Counted from the first letter of the stretch, positions 44,250 to 52,999 are shown. The stretch is 64,000 nt of DNA from Pseudomonadota bacterium (GCA_018241225.1 JAFEEG010000014.1:126011-190010), one strand, 5' to 3'. Notes: a model not told the origin generated them from the letters alone. Numbers and translations are program-made.

Positions 44250-45701
44250 TCAGGCACGCGCCGGCACCAGGCCCGGCACCGTGACGCGGGCCGAGACGCC
44301 GGTCATCACCGTCATCCACACGTTCCAGGCCATGACCAGCATGCCGCCCAGGTACAGCAGCCCGCCCGTCAGGCGCACCAGGTAGAAGGGGAAGGTGGCC
44401 TTCACGCTTTCGACAAAGGTGTAGGCCAGCGTGCCGTCGGGGTTGACCGAGCGCCACATCAGCCCCTGCATGACGCCGGCGATCCACATCGCGGCGATGT
44501 AGAGCACCACGCCTGCGGTGGAGACCCAGAAGTGCAGCTCCACCGCCTTCATGCTGTACATGCTGGTACGGCCGTACAGGCGCGGAATGAGGTAGTACAG
44601 CGAGCCCATGGTGATGAACCCGACCCAGCCCAGCGCACCGGCGTGCACGTGGGCAATGCCCCAGTCGGTGTAGTGGCTCAGCGAGTTGACCGTCTTGATG
44701 GACATCATCGGCCCCTCGAAGGTCGCCATGCCGTAGAACGACAGCGCCACGATCAGGAAGCGCAGCACCGGGTCGGTGCGCAGCTTGTGCCAGGCGCCCG
44801 ACAGCGTCATCACGCCGTTGATCATGCCGCCCCAGCTGGGCGCCAGCAGGATGAGCGAGAACACCATGCCAAGCGACTGCGTCCAGTCGGGCAAGGCGGT
44901 GTAGTGCAGGTGGTGCGGGCCCGCCCACATGTAGGTGAAGATGAGCGCCCAGAAGTGCACGATGGACAGCCGGTACGAATACACCGGCCGCCCCGCCTGC
45001 TTGGGGATGTAGTAGTACATCATCCCCAGGAAGCCGGCCGTGAGGAAGAAGCCCACCGCGTTGTGGCCGTACCACCACTGCACCATGGCGTCCTGCACGC
45101 CCGAGTACACCGAGTAGCTCTTCATCCACCCGGCCGGCATCGATGCGCCGTTGACGATGTGCAGCAGCGCCACCGCGATGATGAAGGCGCCGTAGAACCA
45201 GTTGGCCACGTAGATGTGGCGCACCTTGCGCCGCGCGATGGTGCCGAAGAACACGATGGCGTAGGCCACCCACACCACCGCGATGGCGATGGTGATGGGC
45301 CACTCCAGCTCGGCGTATTCCTTGCCGCGCGTGTAGCCCATGGGCAGGCTGATGGCCGCGGCCACGATGATGGCCTGCCAGCCCCAGAACACGAAGGACG
45401 CGAGCCCCGGCGCGAACAGCCTGGCCTGGCAGGTGCGCTGCACCACATGGAAGCTCGTGGCCATGAGCGCGCAGCCGCCGAAGGCGAAGATCACCGCATT
45501 GGTGTGCAAGGGCCGCAGGCGCCCGTAGCTGAGCCACGGAATGTCGAGGTTGAGCTGCGGCCAGGTGAGCTGGGCGGCGATCACCACGCCCACCAGCATT
45601 CCTACCACGCCCCACACCACGGCCATGAAGGCCAGCTGGCGCACCACCGTGTCTTCGTAGATCACCGGCGGCGAATGCGTGCTGTCTTGTATTTCTTGCA
45701 T
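44250..45701 (-). CDS. ccoN: cbb3-type oxidase catalytic subunit CcoN
   Basis: A 483-residue heme-copper oxidase subunit I with about twelve membrane helices. Ligand-bearing stretches include [30 protein letters not shown] (Cu-B His) and [14 protein letters not shown]. It reduces O2 to water with high affinity and pumps protons. The start at 45701 has an AGAGGG site; a perfect FNR box is centred about 75 bp upstream. Confidence 0.96.
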   Translation of the reverse strand: MQEIQDSTHSPPVIYEDTVVRQLAFMAVVWGVVGMLVGVVIAAQLTWPQLNLDIPWLSYGRLRPLHTNAVIFAFGGCALMATSFHVVQRTCQARLFAPGLASFVFWGWQAIIVAAAISLPMGYTRGKEYAELEWPITIAIAVVWVAYAIVFFGTIARRKVRHIYVANWFYGAFIIAVALLHIVNGASMPAGWMKSYSVYSGVQDAMVQWWYGHNAVGFFLTAGFLGMMYYYIPKQAGRPVYSYRLSIVHFWALIFTYMWAGPHHLHYTALPDWTQSLGMVFSLILLAPSWGGMINGVMTLSGAWHKLRTDPVLRFLIVALSFYGMATFEGPMMSIKTVNSLSHYTDWGIAHVHAGALGWVGFITMGSLYYLIPRLYGRTSMYSMKAVELHFWVSTAGVVLYIAAMWIAGVMQGLMWRSVNPDGTLAYTFVESVKATFPFYLVRLTGGLLYLGGMLVMAWNVWMTVMTGVSARVTVPGLVPARA

Positions 45702-45769
45702 GGGGCCCTCTTCTCTCTCGTGTGTCTTTGGTGCTGGCGCCAGTGTGGAACGCCAGGACAAGAGCCCGT

Positions 45770-45783
45770 TTGATGCAGATCAA
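45770..45783 (-). promoter_or_regulatory. Perfect FNR box of the ccoNOQPG-fixH operon
   Basis: TTGAT-GCAG-ATCAA, exact consensus, centred about 75 bp before the ccoN start. It overlaps the last bases and stop codon of ccoS (45780-45782), so the operator is partly embedded in coding sequence. Confidence 0.88.
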
Positions 45784-45917
45784 TCGTCGTGCAGGATGCG
45801 TTCGCCTTCGCGTTCCACGTCGTCGAATTGCCCACGCTCCACGGCCCAGTACAGCGCGGCCAGCACCAGCAGCACCAGGCCGACGGAGAAAGGAATGAGC
45901 AGGAAGAGGATGTCCAT
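45780..45917 (-). CDS. ccoS: CcoS, cbb3 oxidase maturation protein
   Basis: A 45-residue single-span protein: MDILFLLIPFSVGLVLLVL then FWAV-like YWAVERGQFDDVEREG, the CcoS signature. It is needed for cofactor insertion into CcoN. It follows ccoI after 14 bp. The longer frame to 46055 is the tail of ccoI in another phase. Confidence 0.9.
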   Translation of the reverse strand: MDILFLLIPFSVGLVLLVLAALYWAVERGQFDDVEREGERILHDD

Positions 45918-45931
45918 GTGGCGGCCGGCTT

Positions 45932-48289
45932 CTATGCCGCGGCGGACCTTGCCGAGAGGCGCGCGGCATTGGCCACCACGGCCAGCGAGCTCAGCGCCAT
46001 GCCCAGGCCTGCCAGCCATGCGGGCATCCAGCCCGCCAGCGCAATCGGGATGCACAGCGCGTTGTAGCCGGCCGCCCAGGCCAGGTTCTGGCGCACTACG
46101 CGCAAGGTGGCGCGCGAGCGAACCCAGGCCTGCTCGACCACGCCGAGTTCGCCGCCAAGCGCAATGAAGTCCGCACGCGCCTGCGCCAGCGGCGCGGCCT
46201 GCGGGCCGAAGGCGAACGAGACGTCGGCACGCGCCAGCACGGGGCCGTCGTTGAGGCCGTCGCCCACCATCAGCACGCGCCGGCCCTCGGCCTGCAAGGC
46301 CTGCAGGTAGCGCAGCTTGTCCTCGGGTGCGCAGCCGCCTTGCACCTTGTCGATGCCCACGCGCCCGGCCAGCTCGCGCACCGCATCGGAGCGGTCACCC
46401 GAGAGCAGGTGCACCTGCAGGCCGTGCTTCTTCAAGGCCTGCACCGTGCTCGCAGCATCGGGGCGCAGGTCTTCGGTCAACACGAAGCTCGCGGCCCAGC
46501 CCCATTCGTCGGACAGGTGAACCTGCACGGCCGACACGTCCAGCGGCGCCGCATCGCACCAGGCGGCCGAGCCCAGGCGCATGTGCTGGACACCTTGGCC
46601 CTTGCAACCATCGCGCAGACTGGCTTGCACGCCTTGCCCGCCAAGCTCGGTGCTTTGCAGCAGGTGCCAGCGGTTGTTCTCTTCGGGCTGCGCCGCATCG
46701 CACCAGGCGGCGGCCAGGCCGCGTGCGGCCGGATGCAACGATGCCGCGGCGATGGCGGCGGCACGTGCCAGCGCCTCGCGCGGGCGCAGGCCTTCGCGGC
46801 AATAGATGCGGGCCAAGCGCGGCGGATCACGAGTGAGCGTGCCGGTCTTGTCGAACACCACGGTGTCGATGCCGGCCAGAGTCTCCAGCGCCTGCACCTC
46901 CCGCACCAACAGGCCACCGCGCGCGAGCGAACCCGCGCTGCTGAGCATGGCCGCGGGCACCGCCAGCGACAGCGCGCACGGGCAGGTGACGATGAGCACC
47001 GACACCGCCACCATCAGCGCCTGCCCGTGGCCGGCCGGCCACCACAGCACCGCACTGGCGGCCGCGGCGGCCAGCACCACCACGAGAAAGGGCCGAGCCA
47101 CCCGGTCGGCCAGGCGCAGCAGGCGCGGCTTGTCCAGCGAGGCGTTCTCCATCAACGCCACGATGCCGGCAAAGCGCGTGTCTTCGCCCAGCGCCTGAAT
47201 CTTCATCCGCACCGCGGAACTGAGGTTGTGCGCGCCGGCCAGGACACGCTCGCCGGGCAGGCGCGGCAGCGGGCGCGACTCGCCCGAGAGCAGCGCCTCG
47301 CTCACCGTGGTGGCCCCTTCGAGCAGCAAGCCGTCTGCCACGAAGCGCTCGCCCGGCAGCACCTGCACGATGTCGCCCACCGCGAGGCGGCCCACCGGCA
47401 CGCGCTCGAAGCCCTTGCCATCGGGCAGCAGGCGCCGCGCCGTCTCGGGCATGCGATGAAGCAGCGTGTCCAGCGCGCCGGCCGTGCGCTCGCGCAGCCG
47501 CGCCTCCAGCAGCCGGCCGCTGAGCAGGAAGAAGACGAACATGGAGAGCGAATCGAAGAACACCTCCTGCCCCAGCGGTCCGGCGGGTTCGAAGGTGGCC
47601 ACGCTGCTCACGGCGAAGGTGATGGCAATGCCCAGCGCAACCGGCAGGTCCATGCCGATGCTGCCGGCGCGCAGGTCGCGCAGCGCGCCGCGAAAGAACG
47701 GGCCGCTGGAAAACAGGAGCACCGGCAGGCAAAGCACCCAGGAGGCCCAGCGCAGCAGCTGTGCGCTGTCTGCGGCCAGGTCGCCGGGCTGGGCGGTGTA
47801 CGCGGGGTAGGCGTACATCATCACCTGCATCATGCAAAGGCCTGCGACCAGCCAGCGCCACAGGGCCAGGCGCGACTCGCGCCGCTGCAGCGCGGCCTGC
47901 TGCGACACCGTGGCCGGCACCAGGCCGTAGCCGGCGCGGCGAAGCGCATCGAGCCACAGCGAGGGTCGGGTGTGGTCGGGGCGCCAGCGCAGGCGCAGGC
48001 GCTGTCGGGTGGCGTCGACGTAGACCTGCTCGACGCCGGGCAATGCGGACAGCGCAGCCTCCACCGTGAAGGAACAGGCGGCGCAGTGCATGCCTTCAAT
48101 GAGGAACTGTGACTCCCAGAGGGACGCTGTAGCGGATTCGTGGCCGCTGGCTGGCTTCAGCGCACGCCCGAACGCGGGCCACTGCTGCGGATCGTCGAGC
48201 AGGTGGTGCTCGTCGCCGCCGGCTGCCAACGCACGCGGCTGCCCGCCGCCGGCGCGGCCGGCCGGGTCGAACGCAAGGGTGGCGGGCAT
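45932..48289 (-). CDS. ccoI: CcoI/FixI copper-transporting P1B-type ATPase
   Basis: A 785-residue copper exporter that supplies Cu to cbb3 oxidase. It has an N-terminal about 60-residue extension, a heavy-metal domain GMHCAAC (66-72), the transmembrane CPC motif (Cys436-Cys438, TCPCALSLAVP), phosphorylated Asp480 (DKTGTLT) and the hinge GDGLNDGPVLARAD. It is first in the ccoIS unit, with an FNR-like box 35-48 bp before the ATG. Confidence 0.95.
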   Translation of the reverse strand: MPATLAFDPAGRAGGGQPRALAAGGDEHHLLDDPQQWPAFGRALKPASGHESATASLWESQFLIEGMHCAACSFTVEAALSALPGVEQVYVDATRQRLRLRWRPDHTRPSLWLDALRRAGYGLVPATVSQQAALQRRESRLALWRWLVAGLCMMQVMMYAYPAYTAQPGDLAADSAQLLRWASWVLCLPVLLFSSGPFFRGALRDLRAGSIGMDLPVALGIAITFAVSSVATFEPAGPLGQEVFFDSLSMFVFFLLSGRLLEARLRERTAGALDTLLHRMPETARRLLPDGKGFERVPVGRLAVGDIVQVLPGERFVADGLLLEGATTVSEALLSGESRPLPRLPGERVLAGAHNLSSAVRMKIQALGEDTRFAGIVALMENASLDKPRLLRLADRVARPFLVVVLAAAAASAVLWWPAGHGQALMVAVSVLIVTCPCALSLAVPAAMLSSAGSLARGGLLVREVQALETLAGIDTVVFDKTGTLTRDPPRLARIYCREGLRPREALARAAAIAAASLHPAARGLAAAWCDAAQPEENNRWHLLQSTELGGQGVQASLRDGCKGQGVQHMRLGSAAWCDAAPLDVSAVQVHLSDEWGWAASFVLTEDLRPDAASTVQALKKHGLQVHLLSGDRSDAVRELAGRVGIDKVQGGCAPEDKLRYLQALQAEGRRVLMVGDGLNDGPVLARADVSFAFGPQAAPLAQARADFIALGGELGVVEQAWVRSRATLRVVRQNLAWAAGYNALCIPIALAGWMPAWLAGLGMALSSLAVVANAARLSARSAAA

Positions 48290-48323
48290 GCCCGGAGGCT
48301 ATTCGGCATGCGGGCCGGGGAGC

Positions 48324-48337
48324 TTGATCTGCGTCAA
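48324..48337 (-). promoter_or_regulatory. FNR box upstream of ccoI (one mismatch)
   Basis: On the plus strand TTGAT-CTGC-GTCAA, one base from consensus. Its centre is 41-42 bp before the ccoI ATG, so a class II start site would fall on or beside the start codon. Confidence 0.78.
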
Positions 48338-48448
48338 GGTCGTTTCGGGTCTTGGGTCATGACGGCACTCCTCTGTGGGGGTCCGCAAGGCGCAAGCATC
48401 CTGCCGCCGAAGATAGTGCAAGCGTACGTTCGGGTTCTAATGCAAGCC

Positions 48449-49681
48449 ATGACTACGACCTACCGCATGCCCGGGGCAGTTTTGACCGAGCGCGAGCACT
48501 CGGTTCCCTTGGTCCACGGCGACCCGTCGCGCGGCACGATCAGCGTGTTCACGCGCGAGCTTGCTGCCCCGGACGGTCTTGATCGCCCCTATCTCGTGTT
48601 CCTGCAGGGCGGCCCAGGCTTCGAGGCGACCCGCCCGACGAGTCCGCCCTCAGGCTGGATGGCGCGTGCCCTTGCCGACTTCCGGGTCCTGCTGCTTGAC
48701 CAGCGGGGCACAGGGCGCTCCTCGCCCGTCGGGCCAGTCATCCCTGGGGCAGCGCCTGCCGAGCAGGCCGAGTACCTCACGCATTTCCGCGCCGACTCGA
48801 TCGTGCGCGACCTCGAACTGATCCGCGCTGAACTCGGCGCCCCGCGCTGGAGTCTGCTCGGCCAGAGTTTCGGGGGATTCACGTCGCTCACGTATCTGTC
48901 GCTGGCGCCGCAGGGCCTGCGGGAGGTACTGATCACCGGCGGCCTCGCGCCGATCACGAATCGGCCGGTCGACGAGGTCTACGCGGCGACATGGGTGCGC
49001 GTGCGCGAAGCGAATCAGCGCTATCACGCCAGATACCCGGGAGACCTCGATCGTTTGCGCACGATCCTGCGCCGGCTGGACGAGGAAGATGTCCGCTTGC
49101 CCAACGGCGACCGCCTCACATCGCGTCGGTTTCGGCAGACCGGGATGTGGCTGGGCGACAGCGCCGGTTTCGAACGACTGCACCACCTGCTCGAGTTGCC
49201 CTTCGGTTCGGCCGCATTCACGTTCGACGCGCAGATGGCGTCATCTTGGGAGCGCAATCCGATCTACGCGACGCTGCACGAGTCCTCGTACGCCGACGGG
49301 GGTGCCACTCGCTGGTCAGCACACCGGCTCGCGCCCGAGGAGGCAATGACCGGCGATCTCCTCGGCGCGGAGCACGTCTTCCCTTGGATGTGGGACGACT
49401 ACTCCGGCCTGCGTGCGCACCGCGAGGTGGCGGAGCTTCTGGCCCAGCATCCTTGGCCGCGCCTATACGATGCAGACCGACTCGGCCGCAATGAGGTCCC
49501 GGTGGCAGCGACGGTGTACGTCGACGATGTCTACGTGGAGCGATCATTTGCCGAGGAGACGGCCCGCAGTGTTCGCGGGCTGCGGGCCTGGGTTACCAAC
49601 GAGTACGCCCACAACGGCCTGCGGGCCGACGGCGAGCGCATCCTGGCTCGCCTGCTCGACATGGTCAGAGGCCGGGCGTGA
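48449..49681 (+). CDS. Alpha/beta hydrolase, proline iminopeptidase-like (peptidase S33)
   Basis: A 410-residue serine hydrolase. The oxyanion region FLQGGPGFE, LLLDQRGTGRSSP, the nucleophile elbow GQSFGG, an Asp in YVDDVYVE and a His in NEYAHNGLR make a full triad. The length and layout resemble proline iminopeptidases, which free N-terminal proline. An in-frame ATG at 48440 is an alternative start. It begins the accessory stretch and its codon use appears less GC3-biased than the cco genes (visual impression only). Confidence 0.88.
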   Translation: MTTTYRMPGAVLTEREHSVPLVHGDPSRGTISVFTRELAAPDGLDRPYLVFLQGGPGFEATRPTSPPSGWMARALADFRVLLLDQRGTGRSSPVGPVIPGAAPAEQAEYLTHFRADSIVRDLELIRAELGAPRWSLLGQSFGGFTSLTYLSLAPQGLREVLITGGLAPITNRPVDEVYAATWVRVREANQRYHARYPGDLDRLRTILRRLDEEDVRLPNGDRLTSRRFRQTGMWLGDSAGFERLHHLLELPFGSAAFTFDAQMASSWERNPIYATLHESSYADGGATRWSAHRLAPEEAMTGDLLGAEHVFPWMWDDYSGLRAHREVAELLAQHPWPRLYDADRLGRNEVPVAATVYVDDVYVERSFAEETARSVRGLRAWVTNEYAHNGLRADGERILARLLDMVRGRA

Positions 49682-49771
49682 GCCGAAGGGACAGCCCTCT
49701 TACCGCCGGGCCCCAGCTGGAGTAAAAGCTCGATCCTGCGGCCTGCTCGGGGGCCGCGAGGAGACGAAGCC

Positions 49772-50212
49772 ATGAACCAGGGCGAGCGTAGGCTCCAGCA
49801 CCAGGCGAGGCTGGATCAGATCAATCGCATGCAGCGGGTCACCGGCATCGGCGACTTCGCGCGTGTCGACCATGAAGGCACCACGATCGAGCGTGCCCGC
49901 ATGCTCGACGAAGAAATGTGCGCCCACGAGGCGACCGAACGGGGCCTGGCCGCCTTCGAGCGCCTGCTGCAACTGGCCGAACGCCCCGAAAGCCCGCATG
50001 CGCGCGTTGCCGCCGAACTGCTGGCGGCCGTCTGGCGCGATGAGCCGATGTCCCTGCACAGGCTGCGCGGGTTGGAGCTCGGTCTGGGTGACGACATGGT
50101 GGCGGTGATCGACGCCTTTCGCCATGCCCGCCGGTCGCTTGCCGACCAGGTCGAAGGCGGTGGCATACGGCTGGCACGGGCGCTGCAGGTCTGGCAGGTA
50201 CACCAGACGTAG
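49772..50212 (+). CDS. Hypothetical helical protein (DUF7673-like?)
   Basis: A 146-residue soluble protein; GAGGAG lies 8 bp before the ATG. The C-terminal part (HARVAAELLAAVWRDE, LHRLRGLELGLGDDMVAVI) loosely recalls a small family seen on plasmids and integrative elements (I think DUF7673); this is recollection, not a match. The N-terminal half is charged and probably helical. Function unknown. Confidence 0.6.
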   Translation: MNQGERRLQHQARLDQINRMQRVTGIGDFARVDHEGTTIERARMLDEEMCAHEATERGLAAFERLLQLAERPESPHARVAAELLAAVWRDEPMSLHRLRGLELGLGDDMVAVIDAFRHARRSLADQVEGGGIRLARALQVWQVHQT

Positions 50213-50233
50213 GCAATTCGCCGCAGGCGCGCG

Positions 50234-50536
50234 TCAGTGCGCTGGTGATAGAGGTGCGATGCCCATCAGGTTGGCCATGGCGGCCAGGCGCATGCGGTGG
50301 TTGCGCTGGATCTCAGCGTCGTCCCCGTCGGAGGGCTCACGCCCCAATCTGACGGCATTGCCCAACAGGTCCATGATGCGGGTCGTGGCGAGTGAGTAGC
50401 GATTCATGGCATCGCGCATCTCGTCCCGAACTTGCCCCCTCAAGGGCAGTGCCCAGTAGAACTCGGACACCTCGCTCAACCGACGACGGGTTTCGCGTAG
50501 TTGCGCCTCCACAGCGCTCTTTTCGGCCTCATTCAT
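50234..50536 (-). CDS. Hypothetical protein, 100 residues
   Basis: A soluble, mostly helical protein (MNEAEKSAVEAQLRETRRRL). GGAG precedes the ATG at 50536. It is convergent with the previous gene. No family is recognised. Confidence 0.55.
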   Translation of the reverse strand: MNEAEKSAVEAQLRETRRRLSEVSEFYWALPLRGQVRDEMRDAMNRYSLATTRIMDLLGNAVRLGREPSDGDDAEIQRNHRMRLAAMANLMGIAPLSPAH

Positions 50537-50688
50537 CACTCGTACTCCACTTGGACCGGTCACCCAACCGCCCTTGGCAGCGAATTCTGCTTGCGTTTTG
50601 GCATCTCGAAGTACGAGACTTCTGTGATCTATTTCCCTTGGGCCTGGCGACGAAACCCCAATGCCGCAGGCGCGGGGGCTTTCACGAG

Positions 50689-51048
50689 TCAGCGGCAGCC
50701 AAAGCGGTCACAAGTCTGGCTGAACGCATTCCCGCGACTGTCGGTGCCATTGATGAACGTGGTGTTGCCCACGCGCTGAGCGGTGCTGTTCCAGGTACTG
50801 CCGTCGGCGGCCGTTCCGTTGGTGAATGTGGAGTTGCCAATACGCTGGCTGCTCTGGTTCCAGTTGTGGCCGTCCAGACTCGTGCCTTGGACATTGGTCG
50901 TGTTCCCAAAGCGCCGGACGTTGTACGTGTTGCCCGAGTCATCGGTACAGGTCTTGAATGCCTCCGAGCCAAAGCATCCCGCGTGGGCTGCAGAAGCCAA
51001 AAGGGACAGGCAGGCGGCCGCCATCGCAGCGCAAGTCGCGGTTCTCAT
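50689..51048 (-). CDS. Small secreted repeat protein
   Basis: A 119-residue protein with signal peptide MRTATCAAMAAACLSLLASAAHA, then GCFGSEAFKTCTD and three imperfect repeats of about 22 residues built on RxGNTTxxNGTxxDGxxWN, ending CDRFGCR. The four Cys could form two disulfides. The repeats resemble short beta-strand repeats. A two-hairpin element shared with the next small gene lies 18 bp before its ATG. Function unknown. Confidence 0.68.
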   Translation of the reverse strand: MRTATCAAMAAACLSLLASAAHAGCFGSEAFKTCTDDSGNTYNVRRFGNTTNVQGTSLDGHNWNQSSQRIGNSTFTNGTAADGSTWNSTAQRVGNTTFINGTDSRGNAFSQTCDRFGCR

Positions 51049-51066
51049 AGTCGGTATTTCAAAGAC

Positions 51067-51107
51067 GGGCAACATCGCCCACGCATGCACATGGATAGCG
51101 CATGCAT
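51067..51107 (-). promoter_or_regulatory. Repeated leader element, copy A
   Basis: On the minus strand an imperfect ATGCAT/GCATGC stem is followed by GTGCATGCGTGGGCGATG then TTGCCC, giving a GGGC/GCCC hairpin with a six-base loop 18 nt before the ATG of the repeat protein. 23 of 24 bases are identical to copy B. Confidence 0.65.
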
Positions 51108-51210
51108 TGGCGTCTGTGCAGTGACGAACATCTCCGCTAGGACGCGCTACTCGCAGGCGACTGCGCAAGCCCCCCCCGTGCGCACGTGCAGGGCAGCCCC
51201 CGCTTCCTCT

Positions 51211-51573
51211 TCAGTCCTGAGGCGCAGGTGGTTTCTGGCGATGCCATTGGCACAGCAAGGGCTGCCGGGCATCGCTGGCGGTGGACGCATCGCCCTGCGG
51301 CGGCGCCTTCAGCGTCACCTTGAGCGGGCTTTGGAGCGGAATAAACCTGCCACCCTCGAGCACGTTGCCGGCTTCTCGTCCATGCACGCGCCCGCTCCAG
51401 TGATCCAACCAGGCAGGCTGCGGGTGCGCAAATTCCCCCTTGGGCTCACCAACGTGAACCCCCAGAGTGACCATCGCGCCATTCACAGCGCCACACGATT
51501 CGCACCGATCGCCCGAGCGCGAACGCTCGAGTTCAGACATCTCCCGCCGGGAAGCGGGACTGTCGCCATTCAT
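51211..51573 (-). CDS. Hypothetical small protein with one CxxC
   Basis: A 120-residue protein from the ATG at 51573, which has a strong GGAAGGA site. CESCGAVNGAMV near the N-terminus could bind metal as a dimer; the rest is Pro/Gln-rich and low in hydrophobic residues. It carries leader copy B upstream. No family is recognised. Confidence 0.5.
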   Translation of the reverse strand: MNGDSPASRREMSELERSRSGDRCESCGAVNGAMVTLGVHVGEPKGEFAHPQPAWLDHWSGRVHGREAGNVLEGGRFIPLQSPLKVTLKAPPQGDASTASDARQPLLCQWHRQKPPAPQD

Positions 51574-51594
51574 ATGGAGTCCTTCCTTCAGGCC

Positions 51595-51637
51595 GGGCAA
51601 CAGCGCCCACGCATGCACTCAGCTGCGGTGCATGCGT
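51595..51637 (-). promoter_or_regulatory. Repeated leader element, copy B
   Basis: Perfect 10-bp arms ACGCATGCAC (51609-51618) and GTGCATGCGT (51628-51637) around nine bases, followed on the minus strand by the GGGC-N6-GCCC hairpin, 21 nt before the ATG at 51573. The 24-base core matches copy A at 51067-51090 except for one base. Confidence 0.65.
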
Positions 51638-51672
51638 CGACGGTTGAGGGGACTAAAGGCGCAGAGCGCGGC

Positions 51673-52038
51673 TCAGGAGGCTTCGTCGCGCTGTCGATAG
51701 CGCGGTGGGGTCCTGGATGGCGGTTCGACGTCGGTGTTCCACACGGCGCCGAAGCTGGCCATGTACGCGACGATGCGGTCGATCTCTTCGTCGCCGAGCA
51801 CTTGAAACGCCGCCATGAAGAACGCCCGGGTCACACTGATCTCACGCGGACTTTGGCCGCCCGTGTGCTTGCGCCACTGCTCGGGTTGCACGGCGAACAG
51901 ACGCGCCATCTCGTAGGCGGTCAGCCCGAAGTGTTCCTTGAGCAACTGCAGGTCACGAGGGCCAGGTGCCCGATAGTCATTGACCGGTGGCGTCATCCGC
52001 ATGGGAGATTTCGCCGTATCGTCGCCAGGGCCCGTCAC
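51673..52038 (-). CDS. Helix-turn-helix (XRE-like) protein
   Basis: A 121-residue protein with a central HTH (LLKEHFGLTAYEMARLFAVQ, about residues 33-52) and WRKHTGGQSPR, resembling antitoxin-like or phage-type XRE domains, then a helical tail. The frame opens with GTG at 52038; ATG 52002 is also possible. Neither has a clear ribosome site. No toxin partner is evident. Confidence 0.65.
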   Translation of the reverse strand: MTGPGDDTAKSPMRMTPPVNDYRAPGPRDLQLLKEHFGLTAYEMARLFAVQPEQWRKHTGGQSPREISVTRAFFMAAFQVLGDEEIDRIVAYMASFGAVWNTDVEPPSRTPPRYRQRDEAS

Positions 52039-52236
52039 GAGGGCTTGGCTGCTGGAGCGGTTCGGTTCATGGGTACGTCCTTGAAGGGTTGAAGGTGCTG
52101 CGATATCGCTGCGCCACGTCAGGGATTATACCGACCCTTTAGGTCGCCATGTAGATGTTGAGTAATTTGGTTTGAGAATAAGCGGACGAGTCCATGCCTC
52201 AAGACCAGTCCCCCACTGGGGCGCCGCTGCTGTGCG

Positions 52237-52638
52237 TCATGTCGACGCCAATCCACCCAGCGTCTGCCACTGCGGCAAGCAGTGCCGCGCCAGTGCAGTC
52301 ACCCAGAAGGGCTGCGAAGGATCGAAGGCCAAGCCGAACCTGGGGCTGACCAGGAAGCCAGCACGCTCAAAGGCCATGGGGTCTTGGGCGCCAATGAATG
52401 AAGCGAGCGCGGCGAAGGGAACGACCACGTTGCCGAGGCTCAGGACCGGGGCCTGCCGCGTGATCTCCTCCAGTCGGCCCGAGTCCTGGAAGCGATACAC
52501 GACATCGCCATAGTCCATCTCGTTCAACCCGACGCCGTTGCGCCCGGCGCGAAGGGGTTCGCCGCGCTCACGCAACAACGCCGCTGGACTGAGCGTGAAA
52601 GGCGTGCCATCTACCCGCTCAAAGGGCTCGAGCGTCAT
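52237..52638 (-). CDS. Hypothetical protein, 133 residues
   Basis: A soluble alpha/beta protein with no signal or membrane segment (MTLEPFERVDGTPFTLSPAA; FQDSGRLEEI). It ends WVTALARHCLPQWQTLGG. I do not recognise a family. It lies between the HTH gene and the candidate structured RNA. Confidence 0.6.
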   Translation of the reverse strand: MTLEPFERVDGTPFTLSPAALLRERGEPLRAGRNGVGLNEMDYGDVVYRFQDSGRLEEITRQAPVLSLGNVVVPFAALASFIGAQDPMAFERAGFLVSPRFGLAFDPSQPFWVTALARHCLPQWQTLGGLAST

Positions 52639-52760
52639 GCGGCCATGCTACTGCGATGCGAAGGCAACATGTACGCCCTGCTGGGGGTACGGGTGTGCGG
52701 ACGAGAGGCGGGGTCATCCAATCAACGACTGAATCACCAATCGAGTCCAAGCCGATCGGA

Positions 52761-52766
52761 TACAAT
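52761..52766 (+). promoter_or_regulatory. Candidate -10 of the structured RNA
   Basis: TACAAT preceded by GGA, with a plausible start near 52773. No good -35 is visible 17 bp upstream, so the promoter is weak or activator-dependent. Confidence 0.35.
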
Positions 52767-52769
52767 TGC

Positions 52770-52967
52770 CCGCCTCAAGCGCGGATCGATCCATCCCGCT
52801 GAGCTGCCTGCGCAGGCAACGCCGAATCTCACGGCGGCACGTCGAACAAGAGCCACCACGACGAGAAAAACAATAGGTGACTCCTGCATGTGAATGTGCC
52901 GTAACGTGGGCCGCGTAAGTGCCCACGACCAACTCTTCGATTCAGCTCGCCGCGTGCGGGCTTTTTT
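52770..52967 (+). ncRNA. Candidate structured small RNA, about 200 nt
   Basis: No protein fits this stretch. It holds successive hairpins: TGCCTGCGCAGGCA palindrome (52805-52818), CGCCG/CGGCG (52820-52836), CGTGGGC/GCCCACG with a nine-base loop (52905-52927), and a terminator hairpin with T6. An AGGTGA followed by ATGTGA forms a start-stop minimal frame at about 52889. It does not match a riboswitch or 6S RNA that I can recall. It could be a leader of a gene displaced by the IS3 element. Confidence 0.4.
52945..52967 (+). terminator. Rho-independent terminator
   Basis: Stem GCTCGC/GCGGGC (one G-U pair) with a five-base loop, followed by TTTTTT (52962-52967). It ends plus-strand transcription 33 bp before the IS3-family element. 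Confidence 0.75.
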
Positions 52968-52999
52968 CGTTTCCGACGAATGCACTCCGAGTGCCAGCG

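Noticed and set aside
45780..46055. 91-residue version of CcoS
   Set aside because: The first 46 residues are an out-of-frame reading of the ccoI 3' end; the conserved protein starts at 45917.
48140..48448. N-terminal extension of the iminopeptidase-like gene
   Set aside because: The extra 103 codons overlap ccoI on the other strand and its FNR box; the domain begins after 48449.
51067..51637. Repeated leader as target of the ANTAR regulator
   Set aside because: The six-base loops (GATGTT, GCTGTT) lack the A at position 1 and no terminator follows, so the canonical ANTAR dual hairpin is not met.
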